Assembly (NCBI GenBank): GCA_949752735.1
Contig: OX457042.1
Span: 33,022,289-33,086,288, forward strand
DNA length: 64,000 nucleotides
Direction: 5' to 3'
DNA from: Lumbricus terrestris
Taxonomy: Eukaryota; Annelida; Clitellata; Crassiclitellata; Lumbricidae
Part shown: one piece after another, positions 54,127 through 63,753 of the stretch
Numbering within the stretch: position 1 is the stretch's first letter
Layout: the number at the start of each line of letters is the position of its first letter
The notes under the pieces: model-generated
Told to the model about the DNA's origin: nothing
Database searches by the model: none
Seen by the model: the letters and a program-made list of their open reading frames with translations, nothing else
Made by a program: the position numbers and the translations under genes

Positions 54127-54463
54127 AAACAACCCATGGCCCGCGGCCCAAAAGTGGCCCGCCAGGCCTGAGAAAATGGCCCCTCATCTCTCAAAGAACT
54201 AACCAAAATATATTTAAAAAATTGACAATTTGGACAGGATAGAACGTATAGGCTAATTATATTCTGTTTCAAATTATTTTATTTTGACGTATATAAATAA
54301 CATAAAACATTCTATTTTGAATCAATTACAACAATTGTATAATGCTTTTAGTTAATTAAATTTTAGTCTTGTGGCCCCCTAATGTCCTTCAACTAAGAAA
54401 AAGTGGTCATCGTATCCTCCAACTTAGAAAAAGTCTCCCTTAAGTCAAAAAAGGTTGGGGACC
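54127..54463 (+). mobile_element. hAT (Charlie-like) MITE interrupted by the LTR element
   Basis: Matches 10153-10489 from tggcccgcgg onward through ctaatgtccttcaactaag to ggttggggacc. Its last bases, ACTG, reappear after the retrotransposon at 61828-61831, which rebuilds the normal terminus. The left terminus is eroded. Confidence 0.75.
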
Positions 54464-55037
54464 TGTGAGCTAATGTTGTATAGTCTATGTGGTCAGTTGA
54501 TGTTTAGGCGTACGAATAGACCAGCTCAAGGTCAGCGTCTAGACAGTTAGGCCTGCAGGTGACAGACTGGCGGGAAATTTGGCGCGGCTCGGCCGACAGT
54601 CGCCGGAGAGCGAGAGAGAGAGAGAGATAGGCAGACAGACAGACGGACAGATAGACGGAGAGAGGCAGATAGAAGGACAGAGCGGCAAGGGGAAGAGTGT
54701 ACGCCCAGACAGTAAGATAAGTAGTAGAAGAAGGAGTTGGTAGTAGAGAGTAGAAGACGTTTTAGAGAACAGTGGAGTTAGATAATAATAGTTGCGTTGC
54801 TGTCGTAGAATTCAAGCGTTTGTCGTCGTTGATCTTTTGTTGTGTTATTTGCGTTGTTATGAAGAAAGAAGAAAATACCAGAAACAGAGCTTTGTTGTAA
54901 TTGAACAAGTTAAGAACTTTAGAAACTTATACACTAGCTTTAGATACCGAAATACAGTGACTAGGTTAGGCGTAGGCTGCGCTACTGAACACTGAAGAAA
55001 AAGGAAGAAAACTTTGAAGGTCAATTGGAGGTTGACA
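54464..55037 (+). repeat. 5' LTR
   Basis: 574 bp, TG...CA ends, no difference from the 3' LTR found by eye. It contains a (GA)n run near 54610 followed by GACA/GATA-rich sequence. A 67-codon ORF at 54792-54995 is repeated in both LTRs and is probably not coding. Confidence 0.95.
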
Positions 55038-55058
55038 TTTTGGTGGTAGCGGTGGGAT
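55038..55058 (+). other. Candidate primer-binding site
   Basis: The bases right after the 5' LTR read tttggtggtagcggtggg. TGG followed by a tRNA-tail-like string is where a tRNA primer would pair, but I cannot name the tRNA. Confidence 0.35.
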
Positions 55059-55100
55059 ACTGAATTCAAGCAAAGGATGTTGGGATAGCGAATTCATTTG

Positions 55101-55262
55101 GAGGAATATTTTCAATCGGAGGAATATTTTCAATTGGAGGAATATTTTCATTTGGAGGAATATTTTCAATTGGAGGAATATTTTCATTTGGAGGAATATT
55201 TTCAATTGGAGGAATATTTTCAGTCGGAGGAATATTTTCAATTGGAGGAATATTTACGATTG
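55101..55262 (+). repeat. 18-bp tandem repeat in retrotransposon leader
   Basis: Nine units of about 18 bp, each with GGAGGAATATTTTCA, lie between the 5' LTR and gag. They would read EEYFQL repeatedly in one frame, but that frame differs from gag, so a noncoding leader role or simple expansion is more likely. Confidence 0.85.
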
Positions 55263-55456
55263 GAGACGCATTTCGGAGTCTGGTGAGAAGATACAACGGG
55301 CATACGAACGACATTACGACAAAGCAACGCCAGAGAGAGGTATACAAAACTTGCTTGTTTACCCAAGGAGCCAAAAGAATTAAAGTCAGCCAATCACAGA
55401 TATTCATAGCCACTCCCTTGATTTCTTCACGGTAATCACTGAAGTAAAGAAGAAAG

Positions 55457-56242
55457 ATGGAGAAACTTACAGAACAAAAGCAAGCCAGTATAAAGAAGAT
55501 GTCTTCTGATCGATTAATAAAGTTATTAATTGAAGAGGGTCTAGACGTAGAAGAAGTCGAAGAGATGTCTAGAGAAAATTTGATGGGAGCATTAGCAGAG
55601 GTTTGGCTTAAAAAGGAAGCTGAAGAGAAAGGTGCAGTGGGTGGCGTTGAGGAGAAACCAATTGAAAAACCACCGGCACCGATGTCTATGGAGGCGTTGA
55701 TGCAATTTATGATGATGAGGGAGGAGCAACGCAGACAAGAAGAAAAAGAAAAAGAGGAGCAACGGAGACAGGAAGAAAAAGAACGGAGACAAGAGGAGAA
55801 AGAACGGAAACAAGAAGAGGAACAACGGAGAAAAGAGGAGAAAGAGAAAGAAGAACAACGTAGACAAGAGGAGAAAGAACGGAAACAAGAAGAGAAAGAG
55901 AAAGAGGAGAAACGGAGACAGGAGGAGAAAGAGAAAGAGGAGCAACGGAGACGAGAGGAGAAAGAACAAAAACAAGAAGAGAAAGAGAAAGAGGAGAAAC
56001 GGAGACAAGAAGAGATTGAACGAACAGAAAAGCTTCGACTAGAGGAAAAAGCAAGAGCAGAACAAGCAGAAAGGATGAGACAAGAAGAGATACAGATGCA
56101 GAAGCAGCAGTTCCAGCTTCAGCTAGAACAACTGAAAAGAGATCGTGACGAAGCTGAACGAAGAAGAATGGAATTGATGATAGAATACGAGAGAGCAAGG
56201 AAAAGTGATGAAGAAATACGAAAACAACAGATGGAAGAGTAA
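55457..56242 (+). CDS. gag: Gag N-terminal part of the LTR element
   Basis: 261 codons ending at TAA 56240-56242. Residues about 15-55 (SSDRLIKLLIEEGLDVEEVEE) resemble a small SAP-like helical fold. From about residue 90 to the end the chain is a charged E/K/R/Q coiled coil built from repeated REEKE-type units. The next frame continues without a shift after the stop, so this is the first part of a single gag-pol frame, or a product made unless the stop is read through. The element is otherwise well preserved. Confidence 0.8.
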   Translation: MEKLTEQKQASIKKMSSDRLIKLLIEEGLDVEEVEEMSRENLMGALAEVWLKKEAEEKGAVGGVEEKPIEKPPAPMSMEALMQFMMMREEQRRQEEKEKEEQRRQEEKERRQEEKERKQEEEQRRKEEKEKEEQRRQEEKERKQEEKEKEEKRRQEEKEKEEQRRREEKEQKQEEKEKEEKRRQEEIERTEKLRLEEKARAEQAERMRQEEIQMQKQQFQLQLEQLKRDRDEAERRRMELMIEYERARKSDEEIRKQQMEE

Positions 56243-56269
56243 AAAATTCGTGAGGAAGACAAAGAAGCC

Positions 56270-59200
56270 ATGCGTTTGGCAGAATTACAAAGAGCCGAAG
56301 AGATTCGACAGGAAGAATTAAAAATGGAGAAAGAAAATTTGGAAAAAGCGGAAAGAGAAAGGGAAGAACAATTAGAATTAGAACAAAAGAAAATCGCTCT
56401 TAAGGAAGCTCAGCTCCGAGAAATGGCTATAGAAAAGGAGGAACGCAGAAAACAGTTAGAATTGTTGCAGCAAAAGATAGAACAAGAAGAACTGCGTAGG
56501 GTAGAAGATCAAAATAGACTGAGGGAACGAAATGAAGACGAAAGAAGAAGCCGTGAAGAGTCAGAACGAAACAGGATCAGAGAAAGTGAGACAATGGTGT
56601 CCAAGATTAAAAGGATAGGTGATGCAATGAAACACGTATTACCTAAGATGCCATATGATATGATGGAGGTGCCATTATATTTTGAGACAGTTGAGAATGC
56701 ATTCAACAGTTTTACGGTGGAAAAGCAGTTTTGGGTCAAATTGCTGTTGCCACTAATGACGCCTAGAGCAAGAACGGTGTTGAACCGATTGTCTTTCGAT
56801 GATCTGGATGATTACGACATAGTGAAAGAACATTTACTGAAAGAATTCAAATTGACAGCGAGAGAATATCGATCACGATTTGGAGATGCGAGGAAAACGG
56901 CAGAAGAAACATACACAATGTTTACAGCAAGATTGAAGAATCTGTTGAACTACTATGTCAGAAGTAGGCGAGTGGGCAAAAGCTACGAGAAGTTATTTGA
57001 TCTATTGGTGGCGGATAAGTTGAAAGAATGTCTACCACCGGGTCCACTACAGTTCGTACTAGCAAAAGAGGGTACTGAATGCTTTGAAGCTAGTAATGTT
57101 GCAGAACTCGCAGACGTACACGTGAACAATCGAATTGGTCTAATGTTTCAAGACAAACCGAAATATGAAGCATGGGGAAATAGTTCGAAGCAACCCAGGT
57201 GGAATAGTAATAACAAAGAAACAGGAAACCAAGCCAGAAATAACGAAGCAAGGAATGATGGTGCTCCTGGAAGACAGTTTGGTCAAGATAGAAGAGAAGC
57301 AACGGGTGACAGACAAATGTACAGTCGAATTCCAGTGATGGGACGCCAAAGAGAAAACAATACAGCGTACAATTACAGGCGGGAGAGCACTGAACAGAGA
57401 GGGATTGTTAAGAAACGTTGCCATAATTGTCAGTCAGACCGACATCTGATAAAGGATTGCAAAGTACCACCCAGAATGACAAATCTGAGAAATAGGTTTA
57501 CTCGAAGTGCAGAAAATCTCAGAGTAAATCAGATACAAGTAATGAATGCACCGAATCAGTCTGAAGAACAAGACAACCGCGAAACGGAAGTGAAGTCAGT
57601 GATGAAGTGCACGCCTCAATTTGCTATACAGAGAGAAATAGTAAATTCTGCTCCAATTAAAGATACTGGTCGAGAAACAGAAAGCAAAGATGAGTGTCAA
57701 CGTACGAAGAAGTCTTTACTACAGCATGTCAATGTAGAGATACGTGGAAATGATGACAGTTGTCATCCCGTGCAAGTCAGAGCGCTGATCGACTCTGGTA
57801 CTGAGATTCCAGTAATCAATGAGGAATTGTTGAAAGGAGCGACAGTGGAAGAAATTGGCAGAGTACATTTGCAATGTGTGGCTGGAGAACCCATTCCAGC
57901 TAAGTTGGTGAAAATCGAAGTGCGGATGAGTTGTCATAACGAAGGAGGAGATTTGAAAGACAAGGGAGTAAATATCGCGCCATATTTAACCTTGGTGTGT
58001 GCCAGCATTCCGGCAGTCTTGTGCAAAGATAACAAAGAAAAGTTCTTGCTGCATCCAGAGATAATCGCAGAACTGAAAGAGGTTCCACCAGTGAATGTAT
58101 TACAAGGAGAATTGCAAGCGAATGTGACTACAAGAGCACAGAGTCGGAGAAGAGAAGTGGAAGAAGGAGAAGAGGAAAAGTCAAATGAAAGTTTGCTAGA
58201 TGAGGACACAGAAAGCGATGATGAACAAAGCGTTCAAGAAGAAGAAGAAGGAATAACATCCGGAAACAATGAAATTGAAGAAGAGATGGTTGCATGTGAA
58301 CGTGATAATGATGATGATTCTGAGAGTGATGGTGAAATAGACACGAGTATGAGGGATTTGTTTGCCGAGAATACGAGTGATGAAAGACAATTAGCAGACG
58401 CAAAGAAATTTGAAGAGCAGCAGAGAAATGACGAGTCACTGAGGTCGTGGTGGAAGATAGCTGAAGACAAAGGATCAGAGTTTAGTGTGGTGAATGGGTT
58501 GATGTATAAGAAGCATCAAATGTTGGACCAGTTGGTGTATCAGTTGGTGTTGCCGAAGGAAAGAAGAATTCAGGTGATGGAATTGGCACATGAGTCAGTA
58601 TTTGGCGGACACTTGGGAGAAGAGAAGACAAGGGAACGTATCAAGTTGTCCTTTGTGTGGCCAAGAATGCGTAGAGATGTGGTGAAGTTCTGCAAGTCCT
58701 GTGAGAAGTGTCAGTTGAAAGCACGAAGTTTGGTGATGGATCGAGTGCCGATTACACCAATACCAAGAGAGGATGTACCGTTCAGAAGAATGACTATGGA
58801 CGTCGTAGGACCAATCGAACCGACTTCAGCAGCAGGGCATAAGTATTGTTTGTGCATCGTGGACTCATGTACAAGATGGCCGACAATATTCTTGATGAAG
58901 TCATTGACCGCTAAGGCTGTATGCGAAGCTTTGATGAAGCTGTTCATGGATGTGGGAGTTCCGTCAGTGATAACGAGCGATAGAGGGACGAATTTCACAG
59001 CCAGTCTAACAAGAGAATTTCTGAAACTGATGGGATGTTGTCCTCGATTCGATTCGCCAGGACATCCAGAAGCGGCAGGATTGGTGGAGAGATGGAATCA
59101 AACGTTCAAGAAAATGATTCATCATGTCGTTGTGGAAAATCCGAGACAGTGGCATAAAATTATTCCATTTACAGTCTGGGCATTGAGAGAAGTGCCTAAT

Positions 59201-61135
59201 GCAACTACAGGAGTGGCACCGTATTTGCTGGTCTATGGAAAGTTGCCGAGAGGGCCACTCACCATCCTTAAAGAAAGCTGGACCAAAGAAATAAATCTAC
59301 CACCGAACATTGGAGTGCAACCGGCAAAGTACCTGAAGAATTTAAGAGCAGACATGGAAAAGGCCTTGACATTCGCCGAGAGCTGTGCTGAAGAAAAGCA
59401 AAAACAGTACGCCAGTCAATACAACAAAAGAGCAAAAGATAAAGAATTCGAGCCAGGAGAGAACGTCATCGTGCTGTATCCAACGTCAACCAATAAATTG
59501 ATCTCCCGATGGCATGGTCCATGCACGGTCCTGCAAAGAAGATCCAAATATTCGTATCTGGTGGACATGAACGAAAATGGTCGACGGATTATTCATGCTA
59601 ACAAGATGAGGAAGTTCATTACGAGAACATTGTCTTGTGGTCTGATCGTGGAAGAGGATGACGAATTTGGATCAGTGGTAGAAATACCGCTGAAGGAAGA
59701 CTATTCAGAGACAAAACAGAAGTCACTTCAATTGGATTACGAACAAATTGGACATCTGACCAGCGAACAGCAGAAACAATTACTTGATGTACTGAATCGA
59801 TATGCAGACAGATTTTCAGACCAACCTGGACTATGTACATTAGTAGAACACGAAGTGGTGCTGAGACCAGACTTTCGAGAAAAAGAATTCGTGGCATATC
59901 GAATACCACTAATATACCGAGCAGAAGTGGAAAAACAAATACAAGAGATGCTGAAAGAAAACATCATTCAACCATCGTCAAGCAGAATGGCAAGTCCACT
60001 TGTCATTGTCAAAAAGAAGAATGGATCCTTGAGATTGGCTTGTGACTACAGGTACATTAACTCTTTTACTGAAAACTGCAGATATCCTATGCCAATCGTC
60101 AACGATGTCTTGAGCAAAGTTGGAAAATCCAAGTTCATTTCTGTTATGGACTGTCGCAGTGCATATTGGACTTGTCCTGTGAAAAAGAGTGACCAATGGA
60201 AGACTGCGTTTGTTACACATAATGGACTGTATGAATTTACGCGTGTTCCGTTTGGAATGATTAACTCTGGACGGACTTTTGTAAAAGCGATAAATATGAT
60301 CTTGCAACCGATTCATGATTTTACTGAACCTTATGTTGATGACATTGCAGTGCATTCGAATGATTGGGACATTCATTTAAGACATTTGGAATTATTCTTG
60401 AAACAAATAAGACTGCATAATGTAACATTGAACTTGAAGAAATGTGTGTTTGGTAAGAGTGAGGTGAAGTTCATCGGTCACCTCATAGGATCAGGGAAGA
60501 AGATGATGAATCCAGATAGGATTGACAGTTTAATTAATTTGAAGAAACCTGAAACCAGGAAGGAAGTGAAGCAAGTCTTAGGATTTTTTGGGTTTTACAG
60601 ACAGTTTATTTGTAATTTTGCTGAAATTGCTAAACCATTGACAGACTTGACCAGCAAGAAAGTACCTGATAACATTGTTTGGACTGATGCACATCAGAAA
60701 TCTTTTGATTCCCTTAAACAGATTGTCTTATCAAATGTGATTCTATATATGTTTGAGGTTGGGAAACCATTTAATTTGTACTGTGATAGCAGTGATTTTG
60801 CTGTGGGAGCTGTACTGTCTCAGGTGGACGAGGAAGGGATTGAACGTCCTGTTTCATTTATCAGTCAGAAGCTGACAGATACTCAGAGGAGGTGGGCGAC
60901 GATTGAGAAGGAAGCCTATGCAATCATATGGGCTTTAAACAAATTGAAAGAAATTCTTATTGGTTCCAAAATCAATGTGTTTACAGACCATAATCCTTTA
61001 GTTTATTTGACTGAATCAATGTCGAAATCTGCTAAATTAGTCAGATGGTCTTTATCATTGCAAAATTTTGACATTCTGTTGAACTATAAGAAAGGTAAAT
61101 TGAATGTAGTAGCTGATTGTCTGTCTAGATTGTAG
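56270..61135 (+). CDS. pol: Gag-Pol of Gmr1-type element (PR-INT-RT-RNaseH order)
   Basis: 1621 codons counted from the first ATG after the in-frame stop; the open frame itself resumes at 56243. Order by residue: rest of the coiled coil (1-110), capsid-like region (about 120-270), CCHC knuckle CHNCQSDRHLIKDC (about 383-396), aspartic protease ALIDSGTE (about 505), integrase zinc finger (H...H...CKSC, about 774-815), integrase core with D about 843, D about 903 and E about 939 (DD35E spacing), a GP-type C-terminal module near RWHGPCTV, then RT with YVDDI about 1354, and RNase H with D about 1503, E about 1545 and D about 1570. All catalytic residues are present. It would supply replication and integration functions, and the stop at 56240 is the only visible defect. 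Confidence 0.92.
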   Translation: MRLAELQRAEEIRQEELKMEKENLEKAEREREEQLELEQKKIALKEAQLREMAIEKEERRKQLELLQQKIEQEELRRVEDQNRLRERNEDERRSREESERNRIRESETMVSKIKRIGDAMKHVLPKMPYDMMEVPLYFETVENAFNSFTVEKQFWVKLLLPLMTPRARTVLNRLSFDDLDDYDIVKEHLLKEFKLTAREYRSRFGDARKTAEETYTMFTARLKNLLNYYVRSRRVGKSYEKLFDLLVADKLKECLPPGPLQFVLAKEGTECFEASNVAELADVHVNNRIGLMFQDKPKYEAWGNSSKQPRWNSNNKETGNQARNNEARNDGAPGRQFGQDRREATGDRQMYSRIPVMGRQRENNTAYNYRRESTEQRGIVKKRCHNCQSDRHLIKDCKVPPRMTNLRNRFTRSAENLRVNQIQVMNAPNQSEEQDNRETEVKSVMKCTPQFAIQREIVNSAPIKDTGRETESKDECQRTKKSLLQHVNVEIRGNDDSCHPVQVRALIDSGTEIPVINEELLKGATVEEIGRVHLQCVAGEPIPAKLVKIEVRMSCHNEGGDLKDKGVNIAPYLTLVCASIPAVLCKDNKEKFLLHPEIIAELKEVPPVNVLQGELQANVTTRAQSRRREVEEGEEEKSNESLLDEDTESDDEQSVQEEEEGITSGNNEIEEEMVACERDNDDDSESDGEIDTSMRDLFAENTSDERQLADAKKFEEQQRNDESLRSWWKIAEDKGSEFSVVNGLMYKKHQMLDQLVYQLVLPKERRIQVMELAHESVFGGHLGEEKTRERIKLSFVWPRMRRDVVKFCKSCEKCQLKARSLVMDRVPITPIPREDVPFRRMTMDVVGPIEPTSAAGHKYCLCIVDSCTRWPTIFLMKSLTAKAVCEALMKLFMDVGVPSVITSDRGTNFTASLTREFLKLMGCCPRFDSPGHPEAAGLVERWNQTFKKMIHHVVVENPRQWHKIIPFTVWALREVPNATTGVAPYLLVYGKLPRGPLTILKESWTKEINLPPNIGVQPAKYLKNLRADMEKALTFAESCAEEKQKQYASQYNKRAKDKEFEPGENVIVLYPTSTNKLISRWHGPCTVLQRRSKYSYLVDMNENGRRIIHANKMRKFITRTLSCGLIVEEDDEFGSVVEIPLKEDYSETKQKSLQLDYEQIGHLTSEQQKQLLDVLNRYADRFSDQPGLCTLVEHEVVLRPDFREKEFVAYRIPLIYRAEVEKQIQEMLKENIIQPSSSRMASPLVIVKKKNGSLRLACDYRYINSFTENCRYPMPIVNDVLSKVGKSKFISVMDCRSAYWTCPVKKSDQWKTAFVTHNGLYEFTRVPFGMINSGRTFVKAINMILQPIHDFTEPYVDDIAVHSNDWDIHLRHLELFLKQIRLHNVTLNLKKCVFGKSEVKFIGHLIGSGKKMMNPDRIDSLINLKKPETRKEVKQVLGFFGFYRQFICNFAEIAKPLTDLTSKKVPDNIVWTDAHQKSFDSLKQIVLSNVILYMFEVGKPFNLYCDSSDFAVGAVLSQVDEEGIERPVSFISQKLTDTQRRWATIEKEAYAIIWALNKLKEILIGSKINVFTDHNPLVYLTESMSKSAKLVRWSLSLQNFDILLNYKKGKLNVVADCLSRL

Positions 61136-61228
61136 TGTAAGATATTTTATGATGTATTATGTTATGGACTATTTGCATTGTTTAGTTAAGGTACGTTCGC
61201 TAATTTTTATAGATAATTAGCTCTCTTT

Positions 61229-61245
61229 AAAAGAAAGGAGGGAGG
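61229..61245 (+). other. Polypurine tract
   Basis: aaaagaaaggagggagg ends three bases before the 3' LTR, the expected place for plus-strand priming. Confidence 0.7.
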
Positions 61246-61248
61246 TAA

Positions 61249-61822
61249 TGTGAGCTAATGTTGTATAGTCTATGTGGTCAGTTGATGTTTAGGCGTACGA
61301 ATAGACCAGCTCAAGGTCAGCGTCTAGACAGTTAGGCCTGCAGGTGACAGACTGGCGGGAAATTTGGCGCGGCTCGGCCGACAGTCGCCGGAGAGCGAGA
61401 GAGAGAGAGAGATAGGCAGACAGACAGACGGACAGATAGACGGAGAGAGGCAGATAGAAGGACAGAGCGGCAAGGGGAAGAGTGTACGCCCAGACAGTAA
61501 GATAAGTAGTAGAAGAAGGAGTTGGTAGTAGAGAGTAGAAGACGTTTTAGAGAACAGTGGAGTTAGATAATAATAGTTGCGTTGCTGTCGTAGAATTCAA
61601 GCGTTTGTCGTCGTTGATCTTTTGTTGTGTTATTTGCGTTGTTATGAAGAAAGAAGAAAATACCAGAAACAGAGCTTTGTTGTAATTGAACAAGTTAAGA
61701 ACTTTAGAAACTTATACACTAGCTTTAGATACCGAAATACAGTGACTAGGTTAGGCGTAGGCTGCGCTACTGAACACTGAAGAAAAAGGAAGAAAACTTT
61801 GAAGGTCAATTGGAGGTTGACA
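61249..61822 (+). repeat. 3' LTR
   Basis: 574 bp, same length and ends as the 5' LTR and identical as far as I could compare. The target duplication GGACC follows at 61823-61827. Confidence 0.95.
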
Positions 61823-62110
61823 GGACCACTGATAGTATCCTATAATATTATTGCTGGTGATAGAACCTACCTCTCGTCGGTTAGAGCGTCGACACAATCC
61901 AGAAAGAACGAACCGAAACTATCCGCCGAACACGATCCGAAGCTACGCAGCTGCGGAAAATACTTCACCTGCAACAACGAAAACTATAGTTAGGCCTAGG
62001 CCTATATACAATTATACGTGCAAGGTGATGGGAGGAAGTATCTCACCCGTAAAAAACCAGCAATCAGCATCGTGATGTATAGGTAAAGTTCATAAGTAGG
62101 CTACTTCAGC

Positions 62111-62490
62111 CATAGGCGGAGACCTGGGCCGAGAATTGGGGGGGGACGGAAATACGCGAGATTTTCGAAAAATTTCCGACGACCGGCGAAATCTGAAAAA
62201 AAAAATTCCGCCGCCAAAAAGTTGATGACCTTTTTTTTCTTTTTTTTTAGTCATCCCGGCCAAATCTCGCCGAAATAGTTCTATTTCCGCCGCCCAAAAA
62301 GTTGATGACTTTTTTTTTTTTTTTAGTCATCCGGGGCCAAATCTCGACGAAATATTTCTATTTTCGCCGCCCCAAAAAGTCTTGACGCTCAAACATTGGG
62401 GGGGGACAAATGCATGGGCCGTTCCCCCCAACACTTTCATTGGGGGGGACCGTCCCCCCTGTCCTGTCCCCCCCTAGGTCTCCGCCCATG
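62111..62490. mobile_element. hAT-like MITE, CATAGGCGGAGACCT ends
   Basis: 380 bp, ends CATAGGCGGAGACCTGGG / CCTAGGTCTCCGCCCATG, perfect duplication ACTTCAGC at 62103-62110 and 62491-62498. The interior repeats gttgatgacttttttt blocks twice. Confidence 0.88.
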
Positions 62491-63114
62491 ACTTCAGCTC
62501 AAAATTTGAGCTGAAGTACATATGAACCTTACCTAATAACGGTCTCACTGAAATTGACATAACTTTTTCTGCCTGAATTATTTTGATGAAATCTTGCCTT
62601 CGTGTGTAAATATGAATTGCCTTTAAGCCTGTAAAATTTGATTTAGAAATTCTAACTTCTGGTCACTATATATTGACAAAAAATCGTAGTGCGTTTTTTA
62701 TGGCCCAACCAGTATATAAGGTGATTGGAGTAACCTCACCTGCAAGAAAATGCGCACTATGATGTAGACTGTGGAGGTAAGGTTCATAAGTAATTCAGCT
62801 CAAATAACGTGTTTTGAAGGCAGTTCAAAAACTATATAGGTTACAAGGTAACCTAGGCTTATAGAAGGTAAGGTAGTAGTCCCGTTATCAAAGGGTCGGC
62901 CTATAGGCAATTGACTATAGGGTAAAGAACACAAAGTGAACTAGGACGAAGTTAGAAGCACCGTCTGCAGGTAGGGTACCCACAGATTGGTGTAACGAAA
63001 GACTCGGTGCAATGAGCTTAGTGTCTATAATAGAAGAGAGGTCTACTCTGCTATAGGGTCTACTATAATATAGTACCAATGCCATAATTTTCTAGCAAAC
63101 ATATCCGCGAATAC

Positions 63115-63157
63115 CTTTGAAACCCATTCGTTGTGCAGCTTCCTTCGATACCGAGGG
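63115..63157 (-). CDS. Tentative upstream exon of the WDR64-like gene
   Basis: On the minus strand a pyrimidine-rich acceptor (ttttaccttcttgtag) precedes 43 nt ending CAAAG before gtattc. It could be a short upstream exon (PSVSKEAAQRMGFK in one frame). I have no homology for it, and a plus-strand exon reading of the same bases is also possible. Confidence 0.2.
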
Positions 63158-63753
63158 CTACAAGAAGGTAAAAAAAACACATAATTTTTATCGATAAATA
63201 AATAGTTAAAATCGTTTACTGTCTACAATATATTTAGCAACATAGGCTATATAATATTATTATTATTACTACAACTCGCAGTCAGAGTGTATAAACTCGC
63301 AGTATAATATCGCTTAGACAAGAGAGTAGTTCTCCACTTTAAAACTCATTGGGTATACTATACATGCATGTAAATACAATAGCAATCGGGTAATTAATTT
63401 AATTTAATTTAGGGCGCATAAAATATGAATACGAATGCATGAATCATGAATGTGTGTATATAATTATATAGTTGCAGTTTAACGTCCCTGTGTGGTAACA
63501 ACGACCATTAGCCACGCCCTCCTCCTTTATTGAGGCTTGGGACTGGCACTGGCAGAGTGCAAACAGTGGCAGAGTTACATGAATGCATATGTGTGTGTAT
63601 ACCTTCATTATATGGATGTATGCATGCATCTGAAAATTCATATATCGCTTCAGCTCACAGAGTCTCAAAGACGATTACTCATGACAGATGCAGCAGCCGA
63701 CAGATGCAGGAGGGGCAATTCGTCGACGGCCAAGGTGTAGGCCTATCTAAATG

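Larger units (their letters stand above)
54464..61822 (+). mobile_element. Full-length Gmr1-type Ty3/Gypsy LTR retrotransposon
   Basis: A 7359-bp element is bounded by two 574-bp LTRs that start TGTGAGC and end GTTGACA. The 5-bp target duplication GGACC is at 54459-54463 and 61823-61827. Between them are a leader with 18-bp repeats, a gag-pol reading frame with one in-frame TAA, and a purine tract just before the 3' LTR. Domain order is coiled coil/capsid, CCHC knuckle, protease, integrase, reverse transcriptase, RNase H. RT after integrase is the Ty1/copia order, yet the RT, RNase H and integrase look Ty3/Gypsy-like. This combination is the hallmark of the Gmr1 group described from deuterostomes. 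No envelope gene is seen. It lies antisense, upstream of the first secure WDR64-like exon. Confidence 0.95.

Noticed and set aside
54792..54995. 67-codon frame inside the LTR as a gene
   Set aside because: Found identically in both LTRs because the LTRs are identical; no homology or coding signature.
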